This document shows positions 8,425 through 18,203 of a stretch of 19,250 nucleotides of DNA, piece by piece; positions within the stretch are counted from its first letter, which is position 1, and each line of letters begins with the position of its first letter. The notes under the pieces were generated by a model that did not search any database, was not told the DNA's origin, and was given only the letters and a program-made list of their open reading frames with translations. Origin of the DNA: an uncultured Treponema sp. (GTDB taxonomy: Bacteria; Spirochaetota; Spirochaetia; Treponematales; Treponemataceae); the NCBI GenBank assembly GCA_905373565.1, contig CAJPTT010000005.1, forward strand, positions 1-19,250, written 5' to 3'. The translations under genes and the position numbers were made by a program.

Positions 8425-8817
8425 ATGATTTCAAAAAGGTTTATCGATAATGGTATGCGTTGTATGTCAATTTGTATCGCTGTTGCTATCTTTATTCTTT
8501 CTGCGCAGGCAAAGTTACCCATTCCGGAGACCGTTTCTTTTCGTGGTTTGGATAAACTTTTGCATGCCTGTGCATTCGGAACTCTTGCCTTTGCACTTTC
8601 CTATTGGTTTGCTGCTGACGAATGGCGTACAAAACCGTTCAGATATTTCGCTCTTGTTTGCCTGATTACTGGCTGCTACGGTATTTCCGACGAAGTACAC
8701 CAAATCTTTGTTCCCGGTCGGGATGCTTCCATATACGACTGGTTTGCCGACTGTACCGGAGCTGTCTTAGCGACACTTGTACGGCTGGGGATAGTAAAAT
8801 ACCGGTCGGTGTCTTGA
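8425..8817 (+). CDS. VanZ-like family membrane protein
   Basis: Small integral membrane protein of the VanZ-like family, whose name comes from a teicoplanin-resistance gene; the biochemical role of most members is unknown. The chosen ATG at 8425 has CGGAGG at 8411-8416, and gives 130 residues. The same frame stays open back to 8188, but that extension contains the promoter and lacks conserved sequence. Family hallmarks are DKLLH (43-47), SDEVHQ (88-93), VPGR (96-99) and the Asp at 105 in YDWFAD. Hydrophobic segments at about 12-28, 46-64, 72-87 and 107-124 suggest four membrane helices. It sits between comF and the toxin-antitoxin pair without obvious functional ties. An antibiotic-resistance role should not be assumed. 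Confidence 0.85.
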   Translation: MISKRFIDNGMRCMSICIAVAIFILSAQAKLPIPETVSFRGLDKLLHACAFGTLAFALSYWFAADEWRTKPFRYFALVCLITGCYGISDEVHQIFVPGRDASIYDWFADCTGAVLATLVRLGIVKYRSVS

Positions 8818-8830
8818 TTCGTGTGGCTAA

Positions 8831-8836
8831 TATAAT
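8831..8836 (+). promoter_or_regulatory. Candidate -10 box upstream of the mntA/hepT pair
   Basis: A perfect TATAAT lies 13 bases after the vanZ-like stop and 50 bases before the mntA start. No good -35 is present at 16-18 bases; TTGATT at 8814-8819 is too close. The call rests on the -10 box alone. Confidence 0.35.
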
Positions 8837-8886
8837 GCCCCTGTGCTTATGCGTTAGGGAATGTTGTTTTTAGGAAAAAGGCGCGA

Positions 8887-9315
8887 GTGGATACTACAAT
8901 CATAGAAAAACTTACGGTCTTTTTTGATGCTAGACCCGAAATTATCCTTGCGATGCTGTACGGTTCGTGCTCCCGCGGAACCGAAACTGAAAAAAGTGAT
9001 GTTGATATTGCCGTGGCGATGCCGGAGGCTTTAACCCTTGATGAAAGGTTGTCTTTACAGCTGGAGCTTGCCTTGCTTCTGAAACGAGAGATTGATCTGG
9101 TCGATATACGGAAAATAACGGGATTGCTTCACTATAAAGTGTTTACGGAAGGCGTTTGTGTTAAAAAAAAGCAAGGTGAGGGAAGTGTCTTGTTGCATAG
9201 ACATACGATGACCGCCCTTTACTGGTATGCAGATTATTATCCTATCTATAAACGCGGACAAACGTATATTCTTGAACATGCTTTTAAACGAAATCTTGTC
9301 GGTAATGTACAATGA
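8887..9315 (+). CDS. mntA: MntA-type nucleotidyltransferase antitoxin
   Basis: Minimal nucleotidyltransferase that in characterised MntA/HepT systems neutralises the HEPN toxin by transferring AMP groups onto its conserved tyrosine. The 142-residue protein has the exact GSX10DXD signature: Gly26-Ser27, then Asp38 and Asp40 (GSCSRGTETEKSDVD). A third acidic position is probably Asp74 or the neighbouring residues in REIDLVDI. The start is a GTG at 8887 with AAAAGG at 8876-8881; no ATG fits. Its stop overlaps the hepT start by four bases (ATGA), the usual arrangement of these pairs. The active-site residues are intact, so it is likely functional. The C-terminal third is less conserved and Tyr/His-rich. 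Confidence 0.88.
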   Translation: MDTTIIEKLTVFFDARPEIILAMLYGSCSRGTETEKSDVDIAVAMPEALTLDERLSLQLELALLLKREIDLVDIRKITGLLHYKVFTEGVCVKKKQGEGSVLLHRHTMTALYWYADYYPIYKRGQTYILEHAFKRNLVGNVQ

Positions 9316-9734
9316 GCATTGATAAAAAAGTAATCGGTGAAAAACTTATATCGCTTAATCGGTGCTTGGAGCGCATAAAGCTGCATACACCGACAACTGT
9401 TGAAGCGCTGCAAAATGATTTTGATGCACAGGATATTATCAGTTTGAATATACAGCGTGCAGTACAAATTTCAGTTGATATTGCCGCTCATATTTTGGCC
9501 GAACAATTGCATGAACAAACATCGACAATGGCTGAAACTTTTTTAGCGCTTTCTCGACACGGATTGCTTGATAGTCAGCTTGCTTCGCGTTTAGCAAAAG
9601 CAGTCGGTTTTCGGAATATCGCTGTACACGAGTATGATATGCTTGATATGAATATACTATATTCAATTATTACGAAAGAGATCGGTTGTTTTGACGAGTT
9701 TGCCGCTGTTGTTTTGAGAATACGGAACCTCTAA
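9312..9734 (+). CDS. hepT: HepT-type HEPN ribonuclease toxin
   Basis: HEPN-domain toxin partner of MntA. In studied homologues it is a dimeric RNase that cleaves RNA (tRNA in one well-studied case) and is silenced by AMP attachment to a tyrosine. The 140-residue all-helical protein contains RNIAVHEYD, which fits the RX4HXY motif exactly: Arg101, His106 and Tyr108, the last being the expected modification site. The preceding GF and following DMLD are also typical of the family. The ATG overlaps the mntA stop, so the two are translationally coupled. Both catalytic and modification residues are present, so this is a complete toxin-antitoxin module. It lies directly upstream of the phosphonate operon. 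Confidence 0.9.
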   Translation: MSIDKKVIGEKLISLNRCLERIKLHTPTTVEALQNDFDAQDIISLNIQRAVQISVDIAAHILAEQLHEQTSTMAETFLALSRHGLLDSQLASRLAKAVGFRNIAVHEYDMLDMNILYSIITKEIGCFDEFAAVVLRIRNL

Positions 9735-9787
9735 AACTTCAGTTTTTAGAAGTCTTCCTTAAGTAAGTTGAGAATGACGAATATGAG

Positions 9788-9803
9788 GCTTGATACAAGC
9801 TTG
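9788..9803. other. Short palindromic element upstream of pepM
   Basis: gcttg (9788-9792) and caagc (9796-9800) form a five-base stem over a three-base loop, and caagcttg (9796-9803) is itself a perfect eight-base palindrome. It lies 24 bases before the pepM start in a gap where I see no strong promoter. It could be an operator, but it is short enough to be chance. Confidence 0.25.
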
Positions 9804-9826
9804 AATGTTTTATGAGGAATGTAATC

Positions 9827-11128
9827 ATGGAAAAAACAGTGTATTTAGGAATTACCGGAGATATTATTCATCCCGGTATTATCAATATTATTATGGAAGG
9901 CGCAAAATACGGTTGCCTCACCGTTGGGTTGTTGACAGATAGTGCGATCGTTTCGCATAAAAGATTACCTTATTTAACCTATGAGCAGCGCAAGCAAGTA
10001 ATAGAAAATATAAAAGGCGTCAGTAAAGTTATTCCGCAAGAAGAATGGTCGTATGTTCCAAATCTAAAAAAATTAAAACCGGATTTTATTATTCACGGTG
10101 ATGATTGGCGAACCGGTTCTCTTAGTAAAATTAGAGATGAAGTTATTCAAGTAATGCGGGAGTGGGGCGGAAAAGTGATTGAAGTTCCTTATACCAAAGG
10201 AATTAATTCAACGGCGCTTGCCGCTAACATGCATACTATCGGGACAACGCCTGAAATCAGAATGAAGACCTTGCGTCGACTTATCGAAGCAAAGCCTGTT
10301 GTGCGGATTATGGAAGCTCATTCGGGACTCTCCGGCTTGATTATTGAAAATCTTGAAGTAGAAAAAGAAGACGGTATGCATCGATATGATGGGATGTGGT
10401 CTTCGAGTCTCACCGATTCAACCAGTAAGGGGAAGCCCGATATTGAAGCTGTCGATCTTACAACTCGACTCCAGAGTCTCACTGATATTCTTGAATGTAC
10501 GACCAAGCCGATCATTTATGACGGGGATACAGGCGGCAAACCTGAGCATTTTGTATTTACTGTGCGAACACTGGAACGGAACGGCATTTCGGCTATTATA
10601 ATAGAAGATAAAGTCGGTTTGAAAAAAAACAGCTTATTCGGCACGGAAGCTAAGCAGGAATTAGCGCCGGTCGAAGATTTTTGCCATAAGATTTCGGAAG
10701 GGAAAAAAGCACAAGTTACCAAAGATTTTATGATTATTGCTCGCCTTGAATCTCTTATCGCCGGTCATTCCGTGGATGAGGCTTTGGAGCGTGCCTTTGC
10801 GTATGTAAAGGCCGGTGCTGATGGCGTTATGATTCACAGTAAAGAAAAAGACGGTAAAGATATCAAGGAATTTTGTGAACGCTTTAGAAAAATGTATGAA
10901 AAAGTTCCGATCGTGTTAGTCCCCACTACCTATAATCAATTTACGGAAACTGAATTAGCCGGCTGGGGAGCGAATATTATTATTTATGCGAATCACATGT
11001 TGCGGGCATCATATCCTGCAATGTATAAGGTTGCAAAAACTATTTTGGAAGCTGAACGTTCTTTAGAAGTGAATGATATGTGTCTTTCAATAAAAAATAT
11101 TTTGGAATTAATTCCGGGGACAAAATAG
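9827..11128 (+). CDS. pepM: Phosphoenolpyruvate mutase with N-terminal nucleotidyltransferase-like domain
   Basis: Rearranges PEP to phosphonopyruvate, forming the C-P bond and committing carbon to phosphonates. I chose the ATG at 9827 because GAGGA (9814-9818) lies eight bases before it; an in-frame ATG at 9812 overlaps that site. The 433-residue protein has two domains. Residues about 1-135 resemble the cytidylyltransferase fold (GITGDIIHPGIIN, then LLTDSAIVSHKRLPYLTYEQR), but the HxGH nucleotide-binding motif reads HPGI, so the second histidine is missing. Residues about 140-433 are the PEP mutase/isocitrate lyase-type barrel: DGDTGG (232-237), the hallmark EDKVGLKKNS (260-269), and ARLESL (305-310). 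Catalytic residues of the mutase are intact. The stop TAG is followed immediately by the ppd ATG, which implies coupled translation. Confidence 0.95.
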   Translation: MEKTVYLGITGDIIHPGIINIIMEGAKYGCLTVGLLTDSAIVSHKRLPYLTYEQRKQVIENIKGVSKVIPQEEWSYVPNLKKLKPDFIIHGDDWRTGSLSKIRDEVIQVMREWGGKVIEVPYTKGINSTALAANMHTIGTTPEIRMKTLRRLIEAKPVVRIMEAHSGLSGLIIENLEVEKEDGMHRYDGMWSSSLTDSTSKGKPDIEAVDLTTRLQSLTDILECTTKPIIYDGDTGGKPEHFVFTVRTLERNGISAIIIEDKVGLKKNSLFGTEAKQELAPVEDFCHKISEGKKAQVTKDFMIIARLESLIAGHSVDEALERAFAYVKAGADGVMIHSKEKDGKDIKEFCERFRKMYEKVPIVLVPTTYNQFTETELAGWGANIIIYANHMLRASYPAMYKVAKTILEAERSLEVNDMCLSIKNILELIPGTK

Positions 11129-14123
<2,995 letters not shown>

Positions 14124-14149
14124 ACAACTTTTAAGGCATCCCCATTGAT

Positions 14150-14176
14150 AATGTATCCCTTTACAAGGGGTGTATT
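14150..14176 (+). terminator. Possible weak terminator hairpin after the phosphonate operon
   Basis: aatgtatccctt (14150-14161) can pair with aaggggtgtatt (14165-14176) over a three-base loop, giving 12 pairs of which three are G-T wobbles. The core ccctt/aaggg is solid. It is followed by gtattt rather than a clean T-run, so termination may be partial. It starts 26 bases after the pntC stop. Confidence 0.4.
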
Positions 14177-14181
14177 GTATT

Positions 14182-14273
14182 TGGCGGTATGTTAATGCTA
14201 TTGGCATATATATGTTGATTGCAATATCATATATATGTTGACGGTATTGACATACTATGCCGGTTATTGATAT
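14182..14273 (+). repeat. Degenerate 23-bp tandem repeat array over the ATPase gene promoter
   Basis: The 14-mer catatatatgttga occurs exactly at 14205-14218 and again at 14228-14241, 23 bases apart. A related third unit starts at 14251 (catactatg...), again exactly 23 bases on, and its cggttattga tail echoes cggtattga of the second. A weaker unit begins at about 14182 (tatgttaatgctattgg). The array therefore spans most of the gap and includes the promoter elements. A 23-base period is close to two helical turns, as expected of a protein binding array. Confidence 0.6.
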
Positions 14274-14276
14274 ATT
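14247..14276 (+). promoter_or_regulatory. Strong promoter for the DUF4143 ATPase gene, predicting a near-leaderless mRNA
   Basis: A consensus TTGACA at 14247-14252 and TATATT at 14271-14276 are spaced by 18 bases. The expected transcription start, about seven bases past the -10, falls near 14283, only about three bases before the ATG at 14286. A second -35-like TTGACG at 14238 is less well spaced. Confidence 0.55.
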
Positions 14277-14285
14277 TTCTTCATA

Positions 14286-15503
14286 ATGTTACAGGCGGAA
14301 TTAAAGAAAATATATCTTACACAACTTGAAAAACTGCGGAAAACCGATGACGGCACATATCGGGATGCGTTGGCTGATATCCCCGATATAACAACTCATG
14401 CATTTGTGGTATGCGGGGTTCGGCGGTGCGGGAAAAGCACTCTGTTACAGCAGTTTGTAAAAAAACTCAATAAGCCGTTTTTTTATCTGAATTTTGATGA
14501 TTTACGGCTGTTGGAATTCTCCGTTTCCGATTATGCAATATTGGATGCCGTTATTGAGGAATCGAAGAGTTCTCTTATTTTTTTTGATGAAATACAAGCC
14601 GCTGTACATTGGGAACTATATGTGCGGCAAAAGCTGGATCAAGGTTTTCAAGTTGTATTAACAGGTTCTAATGCTTCGCTTTTAAGCCGTGAACTTGGAA
14701 CAAAACTGACCGGACGGCATATCGTTAAAGAGCTGTTTCCGTTTTCTTATTCCGAGTATCTGCGTTTTGCACATGCACAAAAAGGTATTCAATCGTTTGA
14801 AAGTTATTTTCAAACAGGCGGTTTTCCCGAGTATCTCAAGCTGAATAATTCCGAAGTTGTTATGCAGCTTCAAAAGGACATTTTATATCGGGATATAGCA
14901 GTACGTTATAATGTGAGTGATGATAAATCCCTGCAGCGGCTGTATGTGTATCTTGCTTCCAATGCCGCATCACTGATTTCTCCCAGTAAGTTGAAAACAG
15001 TCGCCGGAGTAAAGTCTCATACGACTATTCTTGATTATTTTTCATATTTTGAGAATGCGTATTTGTTGAGCTTAGTACCGAAGTTCGCATGGTCACAAAA
15101 AGCACAGAGCCTTGCCCCAAAAAAAGTTTATTTTACCGATATCGGATTGATACGGACGGCAGGGCTTACGTTTAGCGAAAATGCAGGCCATATTTTAGAA
15201 AATTTTGTGTTTAACGAACTTCGCCGAAAGTACGGGACTTTTGACGATAAACAAATCTTCTATTATAGTGATGATACCTGCGAGTGCGATTTTGTCGTTA
15301 ATCCGCTTTTTGCACCGCAATGCATTCAGGTGTGCTTAGAATTGAACCTCGATAACACCGGACGGGAGCTGAATGGTCTTTTGGCTGCAATGGATTTCTT
15401 TAAAGTTCAGGAAGGGCTTATTCTTACGCGGGATTCTCGCGATCTTTTTGTAAAAGAAGATAAAAAGATAACGATAATGCCGGTATGGGATTACTTTGGG
15501 TGA
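14286..15503 (+). CDS. AAA+ family ATPase with DUF4143 C-terminal domain
   Basis: Member of the widespread AAA_14/DUF4143 group, whose biological role is largely unknown and whose genes are often in variable regions. The 405 residues carry a Walker A GVRRCGKST (44-52), Walker B LIFFDE (97-102), a sensor-like LTGSNASLLS (125-134), and the usual ELFPFSYSEYL segment (149-159). The C-terminal part, from about 200, shows HILENFVFNELRR (302-314), YYSDDTCECDFVV (326-338) and IQVCLEL (347-353), the pattern of the nuclease-like fold typical of DUF4143. The ATG at 14286 has no ribosome site upstream, matching a near-leaderless transcript. It sits between the phosphonate operon and the polysaccharide exporter with its own promoter, so it is probably an inserted accessory gene. 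Confidence 0.88.
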   Translation: MLQAELKKIYLTQLEKLRKTDDGTYRDALADIPDITTHAFVVCGVRRCGKSTLLQQFVKKLNKPFFYLNFDDLRLLEFSVSDYAILDAVIEESKSSLIFFDEIQAAVHWELYVRQKLDQGFQVVLTGSNASLLSRELGTKLTGRHIVKELFPFSYSEYLRFAHAQKGIQSFESYFQTGGFPEYLKLNNSEVVMQLQKDILYRDIAVRYNVSDDKSLQRLYVYLASNAASLISPSKLKTVAGVKSHTTILDYFSYFENAYLLSLVPKFAWSQKAQSLAPKKVYFTDIGLIRTAGLTFSENAGHILENFVFNELRRKYGTFDDKQIFYYSDDTCECDFVVNPLFAPQCIQVCLELNLDNTGRELNGLLAAMDFFKVQEGLILTRDSRDLFVKEDKKITIMPVWDYFG

Positions 15504-15527
15504 AAAATAATATTTTTAAGGAATACG

Positions 15528-15587
15528 ATGTTTACAAAGCTGAAATGGGAAAATTTTGAAAAAACTTTATGGAATAAAATATGTTAG
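15528..15587 (+). CDS. Putative 19-codon leader peptide overlapping the wzm start
   Basis: A small frame reading MFTKLKWENFEKTLWNKIC has a better ribosome site (AAGGA at 15518-15522, five bases before its ATG) than the wzm gene itself. Its TAG stop at 15585-15587 lies inside the wzm coding sequence, seven bases overlapping, so ribosomes finishing it would be placed on the wzm ATG at 15581. This is the layout of a translational-coupling leader. It is short, and no homologue can be claimed, so it might be chance. Confidence 0.4.
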   Translation: MFTKLKWENFEKTLWNKIC

Positions 15588-16441
15588 TAGTAAATTCTGA
15601 AGAACACTGGGATTTAATTATTGAACCGAAACGTAAATTGCTTGATTTACCGATACGGGAAGTTATCAGGTACCGTGACCTTATTGTCCTTTTTATAAAG
15701 CGTGATTTTGTAACACAGTATAAGCAAACAATTCTCGGCCCTCTTTGGTTTGTTATCAATCCCTTGATTTCTACAATAATGTATATCTTCGTGTTCGGAA
15801 ATTTAGCAAAATTAAGTACCGATGGAGTGCCTCAGATTCTTTTTTATTACGCCGGTACAATGCTGTGGACTTTTTTTTCGGGCTGCTTTACCGATGCAAC
15901 GAATATTTTTGTTACAAATAAAGACTTATTTGGAAAGGTGTATTTTCCGCGGCTTACGGTTCCCATCAGTAATATATTCGGAAATCTGACAAGGATAACG
16001 GTACAGTTTATTTTCCTGCTTGTGTTTTTTATCTATTATCTTGTAACAACGGATGATGTATTAAAACCTTCGTTCGCCGTATTAGCGTTTCCTCTTTTGC
16101 TGATTTGGATTGCTGCACTTGGCACGGGGATGGGGATGATTATTTCCGCCTTGACGACAAAATACCGCGACTTGCGGATTTTGGTAACGTTTGCTTTAAA
16201 TCTTGCAATGTATGCCACTCCCATAGTATATCCTATTTCACAAATTCCTAAAAAATTTAGCTGGGTTTTGTATGCCAATCCGCTCAGTGTTCCGGTAGAG
16301 CTTTTTAGAGTGTGGCTTTACGGAGCCGGAACTGTTACACTTGGTGTTGCCTGTATCAGTATTGCCGAAACGATTTTGCTTTTGTTTTTGGGGCTTATTA
16401 TGTTTAATCAAAACGAACGGAATTTTATCGACGTGGTATAG
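15581..16441 (+). CDS. wzm: ABC-2 type polysaccharide export permease (Wzm-like)
   Basis: Inner-membrane subunit of an ABC exporter of the O-antigen/teichoic-acid/capsule type, which moves a lipid-linked glycan to the periplasmic side. The 286 residues include the family N terminus RDLIVLFIKRDFVTQYKQTILGPLW broken over 32-56, then about six hydrophobic segments (roughly 53-73, 84-104, 138-158, 168-190, 202-220, 254-274), and the typical TKYRDLRILV and YATPIVYP motifs before the periplasmic NPLS segment. The start ATG at 15581 has only a weak GGAA at 15571. It may instead be fed by the overlapping 19-codon frame. Its ATPase partner wzt comes after an intervening wzi-like gene, which is unusual. 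Confidence 0.92.
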   Translation: MLVVNSEEHWDLIIEPKRKLLDLPIREVIRYRDLIVLFIKRDFVTQYKQTILGPLWFVINPLISTIMYIFVFGNLAKLSTDGVPQILFYYAGTMLWTFFSGCFTDATNIFVTNKDLFGKVYFPRLTVPISNIFGNLTRITVQFIFLLVFFIYYLVTTDDVLKPSFAVLAFPLLLIWIAALGTGMGMIISALTTKYRDLRILVTFALNLAMYATPIVYPISQIPKKFSWVLYANPLSVPVELFRVWLYGAGTVTLGVACISIAETILLLFLGLIMFNQNERNFIDVV

Positions 16442-16506
16442 ATCAAGTGCTAAAAATACGATTAAATTTTTGATAGTTATCATTTTGACTACTAAGGGAA
16501 ATATTA

Positions 16507-18159
16507 ATGAAATATAAACTTAAACTTTTATTCTTTTTTCTGCTGTTACCTGCGCTTGCGGTTGCACAAGAAGAATTAAAGTCGGAGGTGGAAGAGTATT
16601 ACGATTTTTTATCGCTTTCAGGTGCTGTTGAACGGCCGTATTTAAACTTTCGAACGCTCTCCGATTCCGACTGGAAAATAAACGAAAATACAAATCATAT
16701 ATGGCAAGGCGTTAATCTTGCAGGTCGGCATCCCATAACAAAAAAAATGGCATACAAGGTGTACGGGCCTAAACTTTTTATGTCGGTTAATTCCGCTTCT
16801 CCATACGGAGTTAATGACAAAGCTTTATGGCAGGGGAAAGGCTTTAACCTCGATTTTGATGTCGGCGCTCGGTTCGAATGTTACGGATTTGAATTTACTT
16901 TAAAACCGGAATTATCCTTTAGCCAAAATATGTCTTTTGCATATAAAACTCCTGCATATAGCGGCAATGCTGCTTTTAAAGACAAGGCTGATACTTACGG
17001 TTATTATGGTATTCCCAGTATCGATGCACCGCAGCGTTTCGGGCACAAACCGTTTTTCACCTACGATTGGGGGGATACGGAAGTGCGATATTCTTACAAA
17101 ACATTTACGGTCGGTTTCGGTACGCAGCATATTTGGCTTGGGCCTGCACATATTAATCCGATCTTGCATTCAAATAATGCGCCGTCTTATCCTAAATTTG
17201 ATATCGGTATGCGTAAACAGCCGGTTATCTTAGGTAAATGGAACGGCGGCTATATGGAATTTCGGACATGGTGGGGTATGTTGGAAGAGTCAAAATATTT
17301 TGATGTCGATAAGTCAAATGATAATAACTTAATTACCGGTCTTACTTTTTCCTATTCCCCGTCTTTTATTCCCGGATTTACGGTTGGTATAAATAGAATT
17401 ATGCTTTCAAAATGGAAGGATAAGGATTGGAAAAGTATTTTTACATTGCTTATTCCGTTTATGAAAGATTCCGCCGGTACGGATGACAGAGATCAGCGGG
17501 CTTCTATTACTTTTGATTATCTATTTTCTTCTATCGGGCTTGATGTTTATTTAGAATGGGGAAGAAATGATTTTAGTCCTTCAATTGCATATGTTATGCG
17601 ATACCCTTTTCATACGCAAGGGTATACGGTTGGTTTGAAAAAAACGTTTCGGATTATTTCACAGTTAAAAGGTGAAATTCTATTAGAGCACACAAATGTG
17701 GAGGCGTCTGCCGATTATTTAACAAATACGACACGTTTAGCCGACAGTAAGGACGCTCGATCGGCGCCGACTACTTTTTATGCACATCACCGTATTACTC
17801 AAGGCCATACCAATAAAGGACAATGGCTCGGGCCCGGTATCGGTACAGGGGGGAATAGTCAATACTTGGGAATAAAATTATTTTATCCTAAAGGAATGGG
17901 AACTTTGTTTTTCCAACGGGTAAATCCCGATAATGATTTTACCTGGTTTAAAGATATCGTTGATAATTTTGAAACAGCACAAGAGAGTATTCGCACCAAT
18001 TTCAGCGTGGGTATAAACGGGCTCTATTATATAACAAAAGATTTGTGGCTAAAGGGGCAATTCGTCTTTATTAAAGAATATAATCCAACTTATCGGTACT
18101 TTGATCTGTCGCAACGGTTTAATACTTCTACTTCAGTTTCTATTCAATATGTGTATTAG
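16507..18159 (+). CDS. wzi: Wzi-like capsule assembly outer membrane protein
   Basis: Outer-membrane beta-barrel of the Wzi group; in Escherichia coli K30, Wzi is a lectin that fastens capsule to the cell surface. The 550-residue product has a clear signal peptide: basic start, a long hydrophobic core, and cleavage expected after Ala20 (LAVA before QEE). The mature part is rich in aromatic and glycine residues in alternating beta-strand patterns, with Wzi-like stretches such as GPKLFMSVNSASPYG and GPGIGTGGNSQYLGIKLFYP. It ends in an aromatic residue (SIQYVY), as barrels inserted by BamA do. The ATG at 16507 has AAGGGA at 16494-16499. It lies between wzm (65 bases before) and wzt (44 bases after), which points to a joint job in glycan export and attachment. 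No clear own promoter was found. Confidence 0.85.
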   Translation: MKYKLKLLFFFLLLPALAVAQEELKSEVEEYYDFLSLSGAVERPYLNFRTLSDSDWKINENTNHIWQGVNLAGRHPITKKMAYKVYGPKLFMSVNSASPYGVNDKALWQGKGFNLDFDVGARFECYGFEFTLKPELSFSQNMSFAYKTPAYSGNAAFKDKADTYGYYGIPSIDAPQRFGHKPFFTYDWGDTEVRYSYKTFTVGFGTQHIWLGPAHINPILHSNNAPSYPKFDIGMRKQPVILGKWNGGYMEFRTWWGMLEESKYFDVDKSNDNNLITGLTFSYSPSFIPGFTVGINRIMLSKWKDKDWKSIFTLLIPFMKDSAGTDDRDQRASITFDYLFSSIGLDVYLEWGRNDFSPSIAYVMRYPFHTQGYTVGLKKTFRIISQLKGEILLEHTNVEASADYLTNTTRLADSKDARSAPTTFYAHHRITQGHTNKGQWLGPGIGTGGNSQYLGIKLFYPKGMGTLFFQRVNPDNDFTWFKDIVDNFETAQESIRTNFSVGINGLYYITKDLWLKGQFVFIKEYNPTYRYFDLSQRFNTSTSVSIQYVY

Positions 18160-18203
18160 CTGAGTGGTATTATTGTTAGGGTAAAAAATATTAAGGAAGC
18201 TAC

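Noticed and set aside
9731..9753. Intrinsic terminator after hepT (ctaaaact/agtttttag and acttc/gaagt)
   Set aside because: The longest pairing leaves a two-base loop and the alternative is only five pairs; no T-run follows a stable stem.
15504..15517. AT-only palindrome (aaaaataatattttt) after the DUF4143 ATPase gene as a terminator
   Set aside because: The stem has no G-C pairs and would be too unstable; it likely reflects local AT-richness.
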